Positions 22,201 to 28,437 of a stretch of 63,652 bases of DNA are shown here, one piece after another. Source of the DNA: Chloromonas sp. AAM2 (Eukaryota; Chlorophyta; Chlorophyceae; Chlamydomonadales; Chlamydomonadaceae). Below the pieces are notes generated by a model that worked only from the letters and a program-made list of their open reading frames with translations, searched no databases and had not been told where the DNA came from. Within the stretch, counting starts at the first letter, position 1. Every line of letters starts with the position of its first letter. A program made the position numbers and the translations under genes. Location of the stretch: contig QAXH01004895.1 in assembly GCA_004335635.1 (NCBI GenBank), positions 1 through 63,652 of the forward strand, given 5' to 3'.

Positions 22201-25200
22201 GTTTCCATCTGGAAGTGCCACCACAATATTGATATGGAAAAATACTGGAGGGGGAGTATTTGCAGATAGAACTACCTACTCAATTAGTGGTCCATCGGCA
22301 GGTCTTTTAGTTACGGATGTTGATAAGGACGGCTATCCGGATATTGCTTATGGCGATAATGCCAATGATCAGGTAGTAACCATTCTAAATAATGGAGACG
22401 GTACTATTCCAACAACAGCCTCTTCAACAATCTCAGTAGGAGATTATCCAAGATACTTGACAGGTGGAGATTTTGATGGTGACGGAGATATTGACATTGC
22501 TACAGCTAATACTAATTCGAATAACGTTTCATTAAGTCTGAATAATGGAGATGGGACCTTTGGAGCAGCTTCTACTTATTCGGGAAATAGCAATCAGTCT
22601 GATATTGTGGCGACTGATTTAGACGGTGATGGCCAAATTGATCTTGCTGTTATTCACTCAAATGGGTTCAATTTTCTTACACCGTTACAAGCCCCTTCAA
22701 CTTCTGCAAGTAATGTATCTTTCTTTAATAATTACGGGATAGAAGTTAGAACAAGCTGGACCAATGGTAGCGGAAGCGGCCGAATTGTTATAATGAAGGA
22801 AGGGAGTGAGGTAGACTTTACCCCAGCAGATAATATGGACTATACTGCTAATTCAAGTTTTGGCAGTGGAACAGAACTTGGTTCAGGTAATTATGTAATA
22901 TTTAATGGCTCTTCTCCAAATAGTGTTACTGTGTCTAATTTGACAATGAGCACCGACTATTACGTAAAAGTATACGAGTATAATAGTGAGAACGGCATTA
23001 TAAAGTACAAAACCGCAGATCCTGGAACAGGAAATGTTACTACTGTTTCATCTCCAACGGCTCAAACTAATTTTGGTGAATTCACTAATAACTATGGATC
23101 TCGAATTACTGCCAGTTTTTATGATGGAGGCAGTAATGGGGGCCAAGCTCGACTTGTCGTGCTAAAACAAGGCAGTGCTGTAGATCAAACACCAGTGGAC
23201 AACACTACTTATACTGCAAACGCTGAATTTGGTAGTGGTGATGATCTTGGTAACGGCAGCTATATTGTTTATAACGGAAGTGGTAATGAAGTTACCATTA
23301 CAGGTCTAACAACAGGAGCTGAATATCATATTGCTGTATTTGAATACAATGGAGGAGCTGGAGGTGAGGCCTATAATACCACACTTGCGGCCGGAAATAC
23401 CGGAAGTGTAACGATGAATAGTGTTGAAGGGTTTCCATATGATACCACAGCAGGGCATGCAGTGGTGTTTGAAGGCAATGATGGAGCAGAGGGACCGTAT
23501 GCAACACTGGATAGTCAGGTCAGCTTGACTGACAGTATAACAGTTGAGATGTGGGTAAAACCAGATTCGATTGGGCAAGATATGTCATTTATGAGCTTTA
23601 CGGGTGAAGCATTTTTCATGAACATGGGAATTAATGCAAGTGGAAACTTCACTGCTACCGTTGTTGATTCAACTACGAGTTCAGATGTAACGGTGACGGG
23701 ATCAACACTCGCGGCAAAAGGTACTTGGTACCATGTGGCGGTTTCTGGAAAAAGTAATGACGCCATTAAGCTGTATGTTAATGGTGTGCAGGAAGCCTCA
23801 AGCAGCATTAATAAAATGCTGATGAATGCCGTAGACGCCTCATTAAATATTGGAGGTGTTGGTGAGATATATGGTGGTGAACCGGAACCGGAGCCAGAAT
23901 TTGGGCAAAATACAAGTAATCATCCTGTTATTTCAGGTGCCCCGGTTGCAGATTCTGAATATTTCTTTGGAGATATAGATGAACTCAGGATATGGAAACA
24001 AGTTAGAACCGGTTCTGAAATCCGTACTAACAGACGGAATGCAATCACAGGATTTCCTTCTGATTTGGTTGGTTACTGGCAGTTTAATGACGAAGACGAA
24101 GGAGACCAGTCCTATGATATCTACCTAATTCAGGAAGAATTTGAGTATGTAACTTTCTTAGAATCAAGTCTACCCTTTGGCGGATCAACGACTAATGCTG
24201 AAGCCGTTCAATCAGGGACTATTTCACTTGGAGATGTTTCATTATCACTTTCAAATGGCTTTGATAACCCTGTAGATGTAACGGTTACTGAGGTAACTTC
24301 AGATCCAAACACTTATCCTGAAGGCTATGTCTCATCTGTTGGAGGAAAACTCTTTATCATTGAATTATTTGGTGATCCTGGTACATTCTCAGCTGATCTG
24401 ACGCTGAATTATGGTTCGGGCACAATTACCAGTGCGCAAGAGACCGATCCCTCTACCCTGAAACTCTATAAGCGAGAATCAAATGCTACAGGAAGTTGGA
24501 CGGATTTAGGTGGGGCAAGCACAGCTATAGCCTCGTCAGGATTAGTAACTTGGACAGGTATCACGTCTTTCAGCCAATTTGTTGCTGTAGGTGAAGGAAA
24601 TGAAGCACCTCCTGTTCAAATATGGAATACTGAAACCGACTCACTGGTATTTACAAAAGCCGACGGAGCAGATTGGACGTTATCAGCAAATCAGGATTGT
24701 ATAACTGAAAATGTTTGCATAACAAGAGCAAATAATAAGGGGCTATTCAACATTGTTGTTGAATCTGGTTTTACAGGTTCATGGGATGACAGTCCTTCAC
24801 CTGAAGGGACACTGTGGGCTTATGGAAATACATCCAATTACGAAACCTTAACGTACCGCCCGTTATTCCGTGCAATTTACGATGATGCTGGGTTTGGTGG
24901 TACAACTGATATCGTTGGAGAGAACTTTGTAATGTATTTAGAAGATGACAACATCTACGTTGATGTTAAATTTACATCTTGGGCTAGCGGTGGAAGTGGA
25001 GGACAAGGTGGCTTCTCGTACGTCCGAGGTGTAGCCCCACCAAAAACACTAAATATACAGCGTGCGGATAGTTCTAATATCATTGCATACACAGACAGTG
25101 CATATACATTCGAATCCGATTTCTTTAACCTTACGGATGGATTTGTCGATTCCACAGTTACCATAAATTCCAAATCAACCCTGGCGGGGAGCTTGTATCT

Positions 25201-26848
25201 GGATCAAAATTCAAATGGAGTATTCGATGGCGGAACCGACGATTTATTAACCGCAAACAGTCCCTTCTCTTACACCCCAAGTGGAAATACGAAGTTGATA
25301 TATAGCACAAGTTCAGCTGGATTTGAGTCTGCAGTCATTAAGCTTGCGGGCCAATCCTCAGCTGACTCAGTTACAATCAACTTCTACACCGTGGAAGGCA
25401 GTCCAGATTTAGCTGGAAACAGCGGTGAAAACGGATGGTACTTACTATCTAATCCCATGGACTCAACGATAGGTATGTTATTAAATACCATCTGGACACA
25501 AGGCGCAGTGAATTCGGATGCACCAAATGCAGATGCTACAATATTTACCTTCGATCAGGATAGCTCTCGATATGAGGCCGTTACGAAGGATCTGGATACC
25601 ACAAAACTGAAAGCGGGTCAGGGTCTGTTGGTATATATCTTTGAAGATGATGATATCCTGGATGGCCAAAGCGATGTAGACGGCGGCTGGCCCAAAGCCT
25701 TATCCAACTACGGAAATCCATTTGGAACAGGTGTGAGTATTCCGGTGAAAAATGCAGATCACGATGGTGTTTCTGGTACAACCGGAAGTGAAGGATTTGT
25801 GTTGATGGGGAATCCATACGGCTGGCCGTTATCAGCTGACTCGGTTATTGCTACCATCAAGCGGGCCGATCCTCTGGCCAACAGCTACGTATATCGTTGG
25901 AAACCGGTCGAAAAAGTTTATCAGCTGGCCGCATCTGGTTCCATCGATCCCTATGAATCATTCTTTGTGAGGATAGTCTCGTCAGGAGCACAGGGAACGG
26001 TTAGCTTTGATTATGATGATGGTGTAACGTCTCAGGGTAAGGTAGTTCAGCCAGATCATTTTGAATTCCGGCTCAAGAATAACGAAGCTCAGTTACTCTC
26101 CGAATCCTACCTCCGCTTTAGTGAAGAGGCGAGTCTGAAGATAGATCCATTTGATGGGTATTACCTGGGATCATATGCTACTAAGTTTGCGAATCTGTAC
26201 ACGCTAATTGGTGATCAGAAGTTGACCATTAACAATCTGCCCAATGATTCGGCCTACGAAACGGAGTTTCCAATTTATATGGATGCAACCGTTTCAGGAA
26301 GCTTCAATCTAAGCTGGGATAAAGATTTAATTCCTGAGGGTATTGAAGCCACATTGATACATCCTGAAACAGGTAGAAGATTTAACCTGAGTGCTGAGGG
26401 AGCCTTTAATTTCACCATAGGAAAAAATAAACCGCAAAATAATAATAGCGTGAAGTCAAAGCATTCAATCCGTTCAGAGGAATTGGTAAGTAAGTCAAAA
26501 GAGGGTAATCCCGAACCCCTGTTTAGGCTTATGGTAAGCTCAGGCCTTGGAACGTCCAATGAAAATGATTTAGGCATTCCAAAAGAAGTAGAGTTATATC
26601 AGAATTATCCAAATCCATTTAATCCATCTTCTGTGATTAGATATGGTGTGCCGGAGGCAAGTAATGTGAAACTTGAAGTGTTTGATATTCTGGGTCGAAA
26701 TGTAATGACCCTGATCAACAACGAAAAAGTATCGCCGGGAAGGTATAATGTACAGTTCAATGCTCGCAACCTTTCATCGGGAATGTACATCTATCGATTG
26801 GTAGTAGGTGAAAAAGTGATGACGAAAAAGATGATGCTAATTAAATAA
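13247..26848 (+). CDS. Giant secreted multi-domain protein with Ig/FG-GAP propeller modules and type IX sorting domain
   Basis: The 4533-residue protein starts with a signal peptide (MKNLSLLITVLALLTGVLVAQ). Six modules follow, at about residues 21-489, 490-947, 948-1394, 1799-2242, 2243-2691 and 2692-3147. Each has an SbsA/Big_5-type Ig domain and then seven FG-GAP/VCBS repeats with Ca-loop motifs such as DLDNDGDAD and DFNGDGKMD. Four Fn3-like domains (about 1395-1798) separate modules 3 and 4. Two further Fn3-like domains (about 3148-3393), a LamG/concanavalin-like domain (about 3394-3615) and beta-rich domains come next. The tail (about 4448-4533, YQNYPNPFNP to MTKKMMLIK) is a type IX secretion sorting domain. 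I infer a cell-surface or released calcium-stabilised adhesin or binding protein; the ligand is unknown. Confidence 0.93.
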   Translation: MKNLSLLITVLALLTGVLVAQPVVTSTTPSENAFDVSKDQIISISFDTTMYIGGVDQGLIKIYGSVNGYYDFDDSESGESFPSDITVSGQIVSIDLDDSFAPGEVVTVIVPTGVFALSATNTNRYLQTPHVFQFQVGTGESNAIVKSDVSYTAGTSVMGVEFADLDNDGDADIVTTNSGSNNISVFYNDGSGSYGTAQNYAANTNQPQNIVVADFNSDGYDDVAVSGNQSNEVSILTSNMGTSFSPTINTYDVGFSPREITAGDFNGDGKMDLATSLTSDDSVAVLINNTFGGISFNDVVKFEVGQGPIGIASFDFDEDGYQDLVATSHGTDNVSFLKGQGNGNFDAYVNYAVGDAPFSVATGDLDGDGLIDLVTANENASTVSVLTNNSGTSFDAKVDYSVGATPKKLRIVDLNGDGDLDILTADNGGTSTVTYLENNGDGTFVLEKTYDATGGAFGFDVADINNDDIIDFAVGSFGGSFLQVVELYNGPIITSTSPSINTFDVNASSNVVINLDESINPATVSSGTFVVQGSVSGLHDGSYSFSNSDKTITLDPTNDFEPGETVSVTLTAGIEDPQGNGIPETYSFQFTVGSTSGYGDFANLTNYTVSATNTDNIVDGATADFNNDGHPDIVAIDQDNAQLKVFFNDGDGTFDDSFVTINTASSPQDVVAADIDNDGDIDLLTANNNVAGFSIIKNNGNSTFATRTDISNSASNTIAVGDIDNDGDLDALLNETGGDALLTYLNDGSGGFGGTPVETTIANSMNDIELVDAENDRFLDIATVHGGSVNTLYLLSNNGDGTFSIEDSKSTPGSPVALTFGFPVLNKTFGVANSSGFLRSGLNTSFTELTGNFNESFGNNPQGIIVSDFDDLSSNSNNSADFLLANYGNATLSLLTSSTVGTAYTESTFDLPANPWDLASADFDGDGRMDVVSFNDNGQISVLFNMDATPPVVSSVTPANNSTNISLSSDLTVVFDMAMDASSLDASTVVVSGDINGSYDASYSFNSGNNTLTINPNSSFLTGETITLTVTTGAKNSNNVALQSPYVGKFRVAGSSIYVSGNDIKVGAGTNPQDVEFADVDADSDLDVIMPNASVDSVSILFNDGAGNYSNLTQLQTGDNPLSVETGNFDKTNGIDFTVTNYNSGTISVYLNDGSGSFTKTDISSGSGAIDAKTTDIDADGDTDIVVLNRLASNVNILINNGSGAFTSAGTVSVGGNLNRIFIADIDNDKDIDIAAGGGGYSLWTAKNNADGTFVTATDTGIPSSGAEFVDIDEDGDVDLIVSDQNANTVAVRLNDGAGNFGTPTSYAVTNPRGLLTADYGNDGDLDLYVINFSGSEVQVFLNNGSGTFSAGQTFNVGTSPEIISSADIDGDGDLDFITSNRGSDDISINFGSIEPPVVTTGAASSVASFSATLNGTIDAKNSTTDAKFTYKLQTSGTYSDTVTATPSQVDGLSVTSISVNLTGLEPNSAYDFKAIGKNSAGEVSGNELSFTTNESAPYVETGNAGSIGTTFATINGSVGAQNSSSMAYVAFGTSAGVYADTIAVIENPINSGMDTLAVSANLTGLSAGTIYYYTVLATNNAGSTTGTESSFSTLALPVVTSSAASAVNGTTATLNGTIDARNTTTDAKFTYKLNSSGVYSDTVVATPAQVTGSTVTAISVNLTGLTPNTVYNFKALGENENGEVSGSELSFTTGANAPVVTTNAATNIENNSATLNAEISAQNASTNAYFRYGTTAGIYTDTVAANENPFNNGVNNVSVTGSLTGLSSLTKYYFQVFATNSGGTTTGVMDSVTTLPDPPVVTSVSPVSNSVDVSANATIVLNFDQAMDNATINTSTVVVTGSMRGKYSGSFTYGSTSATFAPDSAYLPGEIIKVNLSTSVSSALNESLESFYGYSFVAEQVNGSEVFANSTSLLYAPNNTEQVKFADFNNDGWLDVATSGSDNVTYVRFNNGDGTFESSQSNTLQGSVGLATGDMNNDGNIDLVYTQNGGSVYVYLNDGSNPFSSGTARYGATEAKNIEVADIDGDGYLDYIYTESGVKTVLNNGTGSFDTANMNTYTASNAWDVTLADINDDNYPDIITSLGSTGGVLVLTNDGDGTFTTGSTYATGSGSQGIQAIDVSGDDIVDIVVSNLSSDNISVLIGNGDGTFATAVNYTVADEPYDFIAFDMNGDGYPDIATTHQSIDSVSTMVNNGDGTFADPVHYLTGNGPRGIAAGDVNNDGEMDLLTADYLAESTLRLKTPLAPSIASSTPAANALNVSTNSNISVNFDIPIDLATIDSSKIAVIGSLTGEYFGSFTSITSTGLTFDPDSSFKKGEFITVTLSGIESQSGIAMGTQAFDFSTPWPTVGSSKEFTDGGTFESVTSPVDMITTDVDDDGDLDLLIAGNGNQLYIRLNNGDGTFASSVSYSITNSVADIHMVDINGDGKLDVLSAGSGVDTELNDGDGTFTDTWGVSGTFGGIVTTDLDSDGYIDVIGANPNDNYLSFNRNQGNNSYQPPGFQGSLSFPSGTTPVDIVMADLNGDGRPDFVTANSGSDNISYFMNNGDGTVATAVNYAVGTAPTSIVISDLDEDGHADLIVANETSDNVSVLVNNGDGTFATAVNYAAGDGPGSITLYDFTGDGDIDLLIPNSASDSVSVLESNGDGTFGTRTAFAAGNEPVSVVMLDYDGDGDNDMLVANKTGNTISVLEIVGGPSVVEVLPMANSVDAAVDTNIVVTFNSAMTAASLTSSSIIVTGSLTGTYSGTVSYSDSVATFDPSSDFAPGEKITVTVTTSVQDADSENMEYPYSWSFTAASTTATVEWTNTNLSGGNGLEGMVSADLDGDGDNDLVVSENEDGNISVLLNDGSGSFATPVDYIVGDYPDGVQAADVDNDGDIDLGVANSSSNNLSVLTNNGDGTFATAVNYSLSSGPDDLRMADIDGDGYADLIATYNSNSTTSILINNGDGTFGAAVDYFGSGMIAGDLEVADMDGDGAPEIIKRNSSFVFPSGSATTILIWKNTGGGVFADRTTYSISGPSAGLLVTDVDKDGYPDIAYGDNANDQVVTILNNGDGTIPTTASSTISVGDYPRYLTGGDFDGDGDIDIATANTNSNNVSLSLNNGDGTFGAASTYSGNSNQSDIVATDLDGDGQIDLAVIHSNGFNFLTPLQAPSTSASNVSFFNNYGIEVRTSWTNGSGSGRIVIMKEGSEVDFTPADNMDYTANSSFGSGTELGSGNYVIFNGSSPNSVTVSNLTMSTDYYVKVYEYNSENGIIKYKTADPGTGNVTTVSSPTAQTNFGEFTNNYGSRITASFYDGGSNGGQARLVVLKQGSAVDQTPVDNTTYTANAEFGSGDDLGNGSYIVYNGSGNEVTITGLTTGAEYHIAVFEYNGGAGGEAYNTTLAAGNTGSVTMNSVEGFPYDTTAGHAVVFEGNDGAEGPYATLDSQVSLTDSITVEMWVKPDSIGQDMSFMSFTGEAFFMNMGINASGNFTATVVDSTTSSDVTVTGSTLAAKGTWYHVAVSGKSNDAIKLYVNGVQEASSSINKMLMNAVDASLNIGGVGEIYGGEPEPEPEFGQNTSNHPVISGAPVADSEYFFGDIDELRIWKQVRTGSEIRTNRRNAITGFPSDLVGYWQFNDEDEGDQSYDIYLIQEEFEYVTFLESSLPFGGSTTNAEAVQSGTISLGDVSLSLSNGFDNPVDVTVTEVTSDPNTYPEGYVSSVGGKLFIIELFGDPGTFSADLTLNYGSGTITSAQETDPSTLKLYKRESNATGSWTDLGGASTAIASSGLVTWTGITSFSQFVAVGEGNEAPPVQIWNTETDSLVFTKADGADWTLSANQDCITENVCITRANNKGLFNIVVESGFTGSWDDSPSPEGTLWAYGNTSNYETLTYRPLFRAIYDDAGFGGTTDIVGENFVMYLEDDNIYVDVKFTSWASGGSGGQGGFSYVRGVAPPKTLNIQRADSSNIIAYTDSAYTFESDFFNLTDGFVDSTVTINSKSTLAGSLYLDQNSNGVFDGGTDDLLTANSPFSYTPSGNTKLIYSTSSAGFESAVIKLAGQSSADSVTINFYTVEGSPDLAGNSGENGWYLLSNPMDSTIGMLLNTIWTQGAVNSDAPNADATIFTFDQDSSRYEAVTKDLDTTKLKAGQGLLVYIFEDDDILDGQSDVDGGWPKALSNYGNPFGTGVSIPVKNADHDGVSGTTGSEGFVLMGNPYGWPLSADSVIATIKRADPLANSYVYRWKPVEKVYQLAASGSIDPYESFFVRIVSSGAQGTVSFDYDDGVTSQGKVVQPDHFEFRLKNNEAQLLSESYLRFSEEASLKIDPFDGYYLGSYATKFANLYTLIGDQKLTINNLPNDSAYETEFPIYMDATVSGSFNLSWDKDLIPEGIEATLIHPETGRRFNLSAEGAFNFTIGKNKPQNNNSVKSKHSIRSEELVSKSKEGNPEPLFRLMVSSGLGTSNENDLGIPKEVELYQNYPNPFNPSSVIRYGVPEASNVKLEVFDILGRNVMTLINNEKVSPGRYNVQFNARNLSSGMYIYRLVVGEKVMTKKMMLIK
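13307..22690 (+). repeat. Six Ig-plus-seven-blade modules in the giant gene
   Basis: Module starts are near bases 13307, 14713, 16090, 18642, 19975 and 21322, each about 1.33-1.41 kb. Every module opens with an Ig domain of the pattern S-x-P-x-x-N-x-x-x-V and continues with seven Asp-rich loops. Modules 2 and 3 contain one or two degenerate loops. The phrase NNGDGTF recurs many times and is encoded by near-identical bases, so the stretch is also a DNA repeat prone to recombination and misassembly. Confidence 0.85.
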
Positions 26849-26873
26849 TCCAAATTGTTCAAATGGACTGAGT

Positions 26874-27278
26874 ATGGAAACAAAACCAAAAACCTGCTAT
26901 TACTGTAAAGCCGAAGAAGGAAATCCGCGGCCAGTGGGCAGGTTCTTGGTTGAACTCAGAACCGTGGAAAGACAAGGAGAAGAAATTCAGGTTTGTCAAA
27001 GTTGTCATCACAAAATAGTGAGTAATCTCAACGAAAATAAAAAAGAACAAGGTGTTGTTATGAAAATCACGAAAACAATGAAGAAAGTTGTACTCAGAAT
27101 ATTGCCTGTAGTCTTGTTTATTCTGTTTTTCGGAAGTTTAGCTTATGCGCAATCAACCCCAGGACCACCTATGTTTCCAAGCACTCCGGGTGAAGCGCCT
27201 ATTGATGGCGGATTAGGACTGCTGGCGGCTACAGGAGGAGCATATGCCTGGAAAAAATTAAGGGATAAGAATAAATAA
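26874..27278 (+). CDS. Small zinc-ribbon-like protein fused to a PID-CTERM-type secreted peptide
   Basis: The 134-residue frame has two unlike halves. Residues 1-62 carry CYYC and CQSC pairs about 32 residues apart, as in a small zinc ribbon. From M63 (base 27060) a second start-like sequence follows: basic residues, a hydrophobic helix ending LAYAQS (a signal peptide), then PGEAPIDGGLGLLAATGGAYAWKK, which matches the PID-CTERM sorting tail of short Bacteroidota proteins. The shorter product would be 72 residues and has AAGG a few bases upstream, so 27060 may be the real or a second start. It follows the giant gene by 25 bases. A cytoplasmic zinc ribbon attached to a signal peptide is odd and may be a fusion by deletion. 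Confidence 0.65.
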   Translation: METKPKTCYYCKAEEGNPRPVGRFLVELRTVERQGEEIQVCQSCHHKIVSNLNENKKEQGVVMKITKTMKKVVLRILPVVLFILFFGSLAYAQSTPGPPMFPSTPGEAPIDGGLGLLAATGGAYAWKKLRDKNK

Positions 27279-27304
27279 GGTAGCGAGCGAGTAACGGATA
27301 ACAA

Positions 27305-28366
27305 CTAATTATTTATCGTAAAACGATCGCCTTCCGATAAAAGCTTGAAGTTAACACCTTTGTTCTCAGGTTGTTGAATAGCTTTGGAAAAATCATTTAT
27401 CGGGTCTTTCATACCATCGTCAGCCAGTGGAAAAGTTCCAAAATGCATGCCAAAGCTAATTTCAGCTCCGATATCTTTGTGAACCTGAATAGCCTCTGCA
27501 GGATTTACGTGCATAGGCTTCATGAACCACCGGGGCTTGTAGGCACCAATAGGAATTAAGCCTACTTTTATATCAAATTTTTGACCAATCTTACCAAAGA
27601 AATCACCATAGCCCGTGTCGCCGGCAAAATAGATGTTGCCAGCTGGTGTTTCGATTACATAACCGACCCACAGCGTTTTATCACGGTCAAATAAACCGCG
27701 TGCTGAAAAATGCTGGGCCTGTACCGCATGTACGGTGATATCACTGTCCACAGGTTTCGATTCCCACCAGTCGAGCGGATAGGTATCATCGATGCTTTTT
27801 TGATTTAACAGACGATCAACACCAAGAGGAACTACAAAACGGGGATTGAAAGTAGATTCCAGTTTTTTAAGCGTTTCAACATCTAAATGATCATAGTGAT
27901 TGTGACTGATTAAAACCAGGTTTATAGGAGGAAGGTCTTCAAATTTCACCCCTGGGGGACGAAATCGTTCTGGCCCTGCAAAACTGAAAGGACTTACTCT
28001 TTTACTCCACACCGGGTCAACTAAAATATTTACCCCAGCAGTTTGAATGAGGAAAGTGGAGTGATTGACATAGGTAATGACCATGCCATCAGTAATAGCA
28101 TCAGCAGGTTTAGGTGCAAAAGTAATCTCACTTTCCGGTATTTTTTTCCATTCGCCCTGCTCGCGTTGCAAAGACCATTTTAAGACGTCAAAAAAATCTT
28201 TTGAAGTAACATCTCCCGGGTTTTCAAAAGTTGTTCCATTAAAGCGCTCAGAAGTAGGGCCGTCATAGCCGGGAGCAGAAACCATCCACCCAACCGACAC
28301 CATAATTACAACTACAGCTACTAATAGTACAGCAATCCAGACCATAATTTTTTTAATGATGTTCAT
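27305..28366 (-). CDS. Metallo-beta-lactamase-fold hydrolase, NAPE-PLD-like
   Basis: A 353-residue protein with an N-terminal transmembrane or signal segment (about 5-28). The metal-binding motif SHNHYDHLD (HxHxDH) sits near residue 155, and FAGDTGYGDFF and FGMHFGTFPLADD supply further ligands. The arrangement resembles N-acyl-phosphatidylethanolamine phospholipase D and other lipid-metabolic hydrolases of the fold. The substrate here is unknown. It converges with the PID-CTERM gene, and no partner gene points to a pathway. Confidence 0.85.
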   Translation of the reverse strand: MNIIKKIMVWIAVLLVAVVVIMVSVGWMVSAPGYDGPTSERFNGTTFENPGDVTSKDFFDVLKWSLQREQGEWKKIPESEITFAPKPADAITDGMVITYVNHSTFLIQTAGVNILVDPVWSKRVSPFSFAGPERFRPPGVKFEDLPPINLVLISHNHYDHLDVETLKKLESTFNPRFVVPLGVDRLLNQKSIDDTYPLDWWESKPVDSDITVHAVQAQHFSARGLFDRDKTLWVGYVIETPAGNIYFAGDTGYGDFFGKIGQKFDIKVGLIPIGAYKPRWFMKPMHVNPAEAIQVHKDIGAEISFGMHFGTFPLADDGMKDPINDFSKAIQQPENKGVNFKLLSEGDRFTINN

Positions 28367-28437
28367 AATCTTGAATATATAGATGCAGCCCTTACAAAAG
28401 GTTGCTTGAGCCGTTTATTCCTTAGCCAAAAAGAGGT

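Noticed and set aside
13700..22700. Recurring short DNA repeats considered as a CRISPR-like array
   Set aside because: Repeats vary in sequence and spacing and stay in one coding frame, encoding FG-GAP loops.
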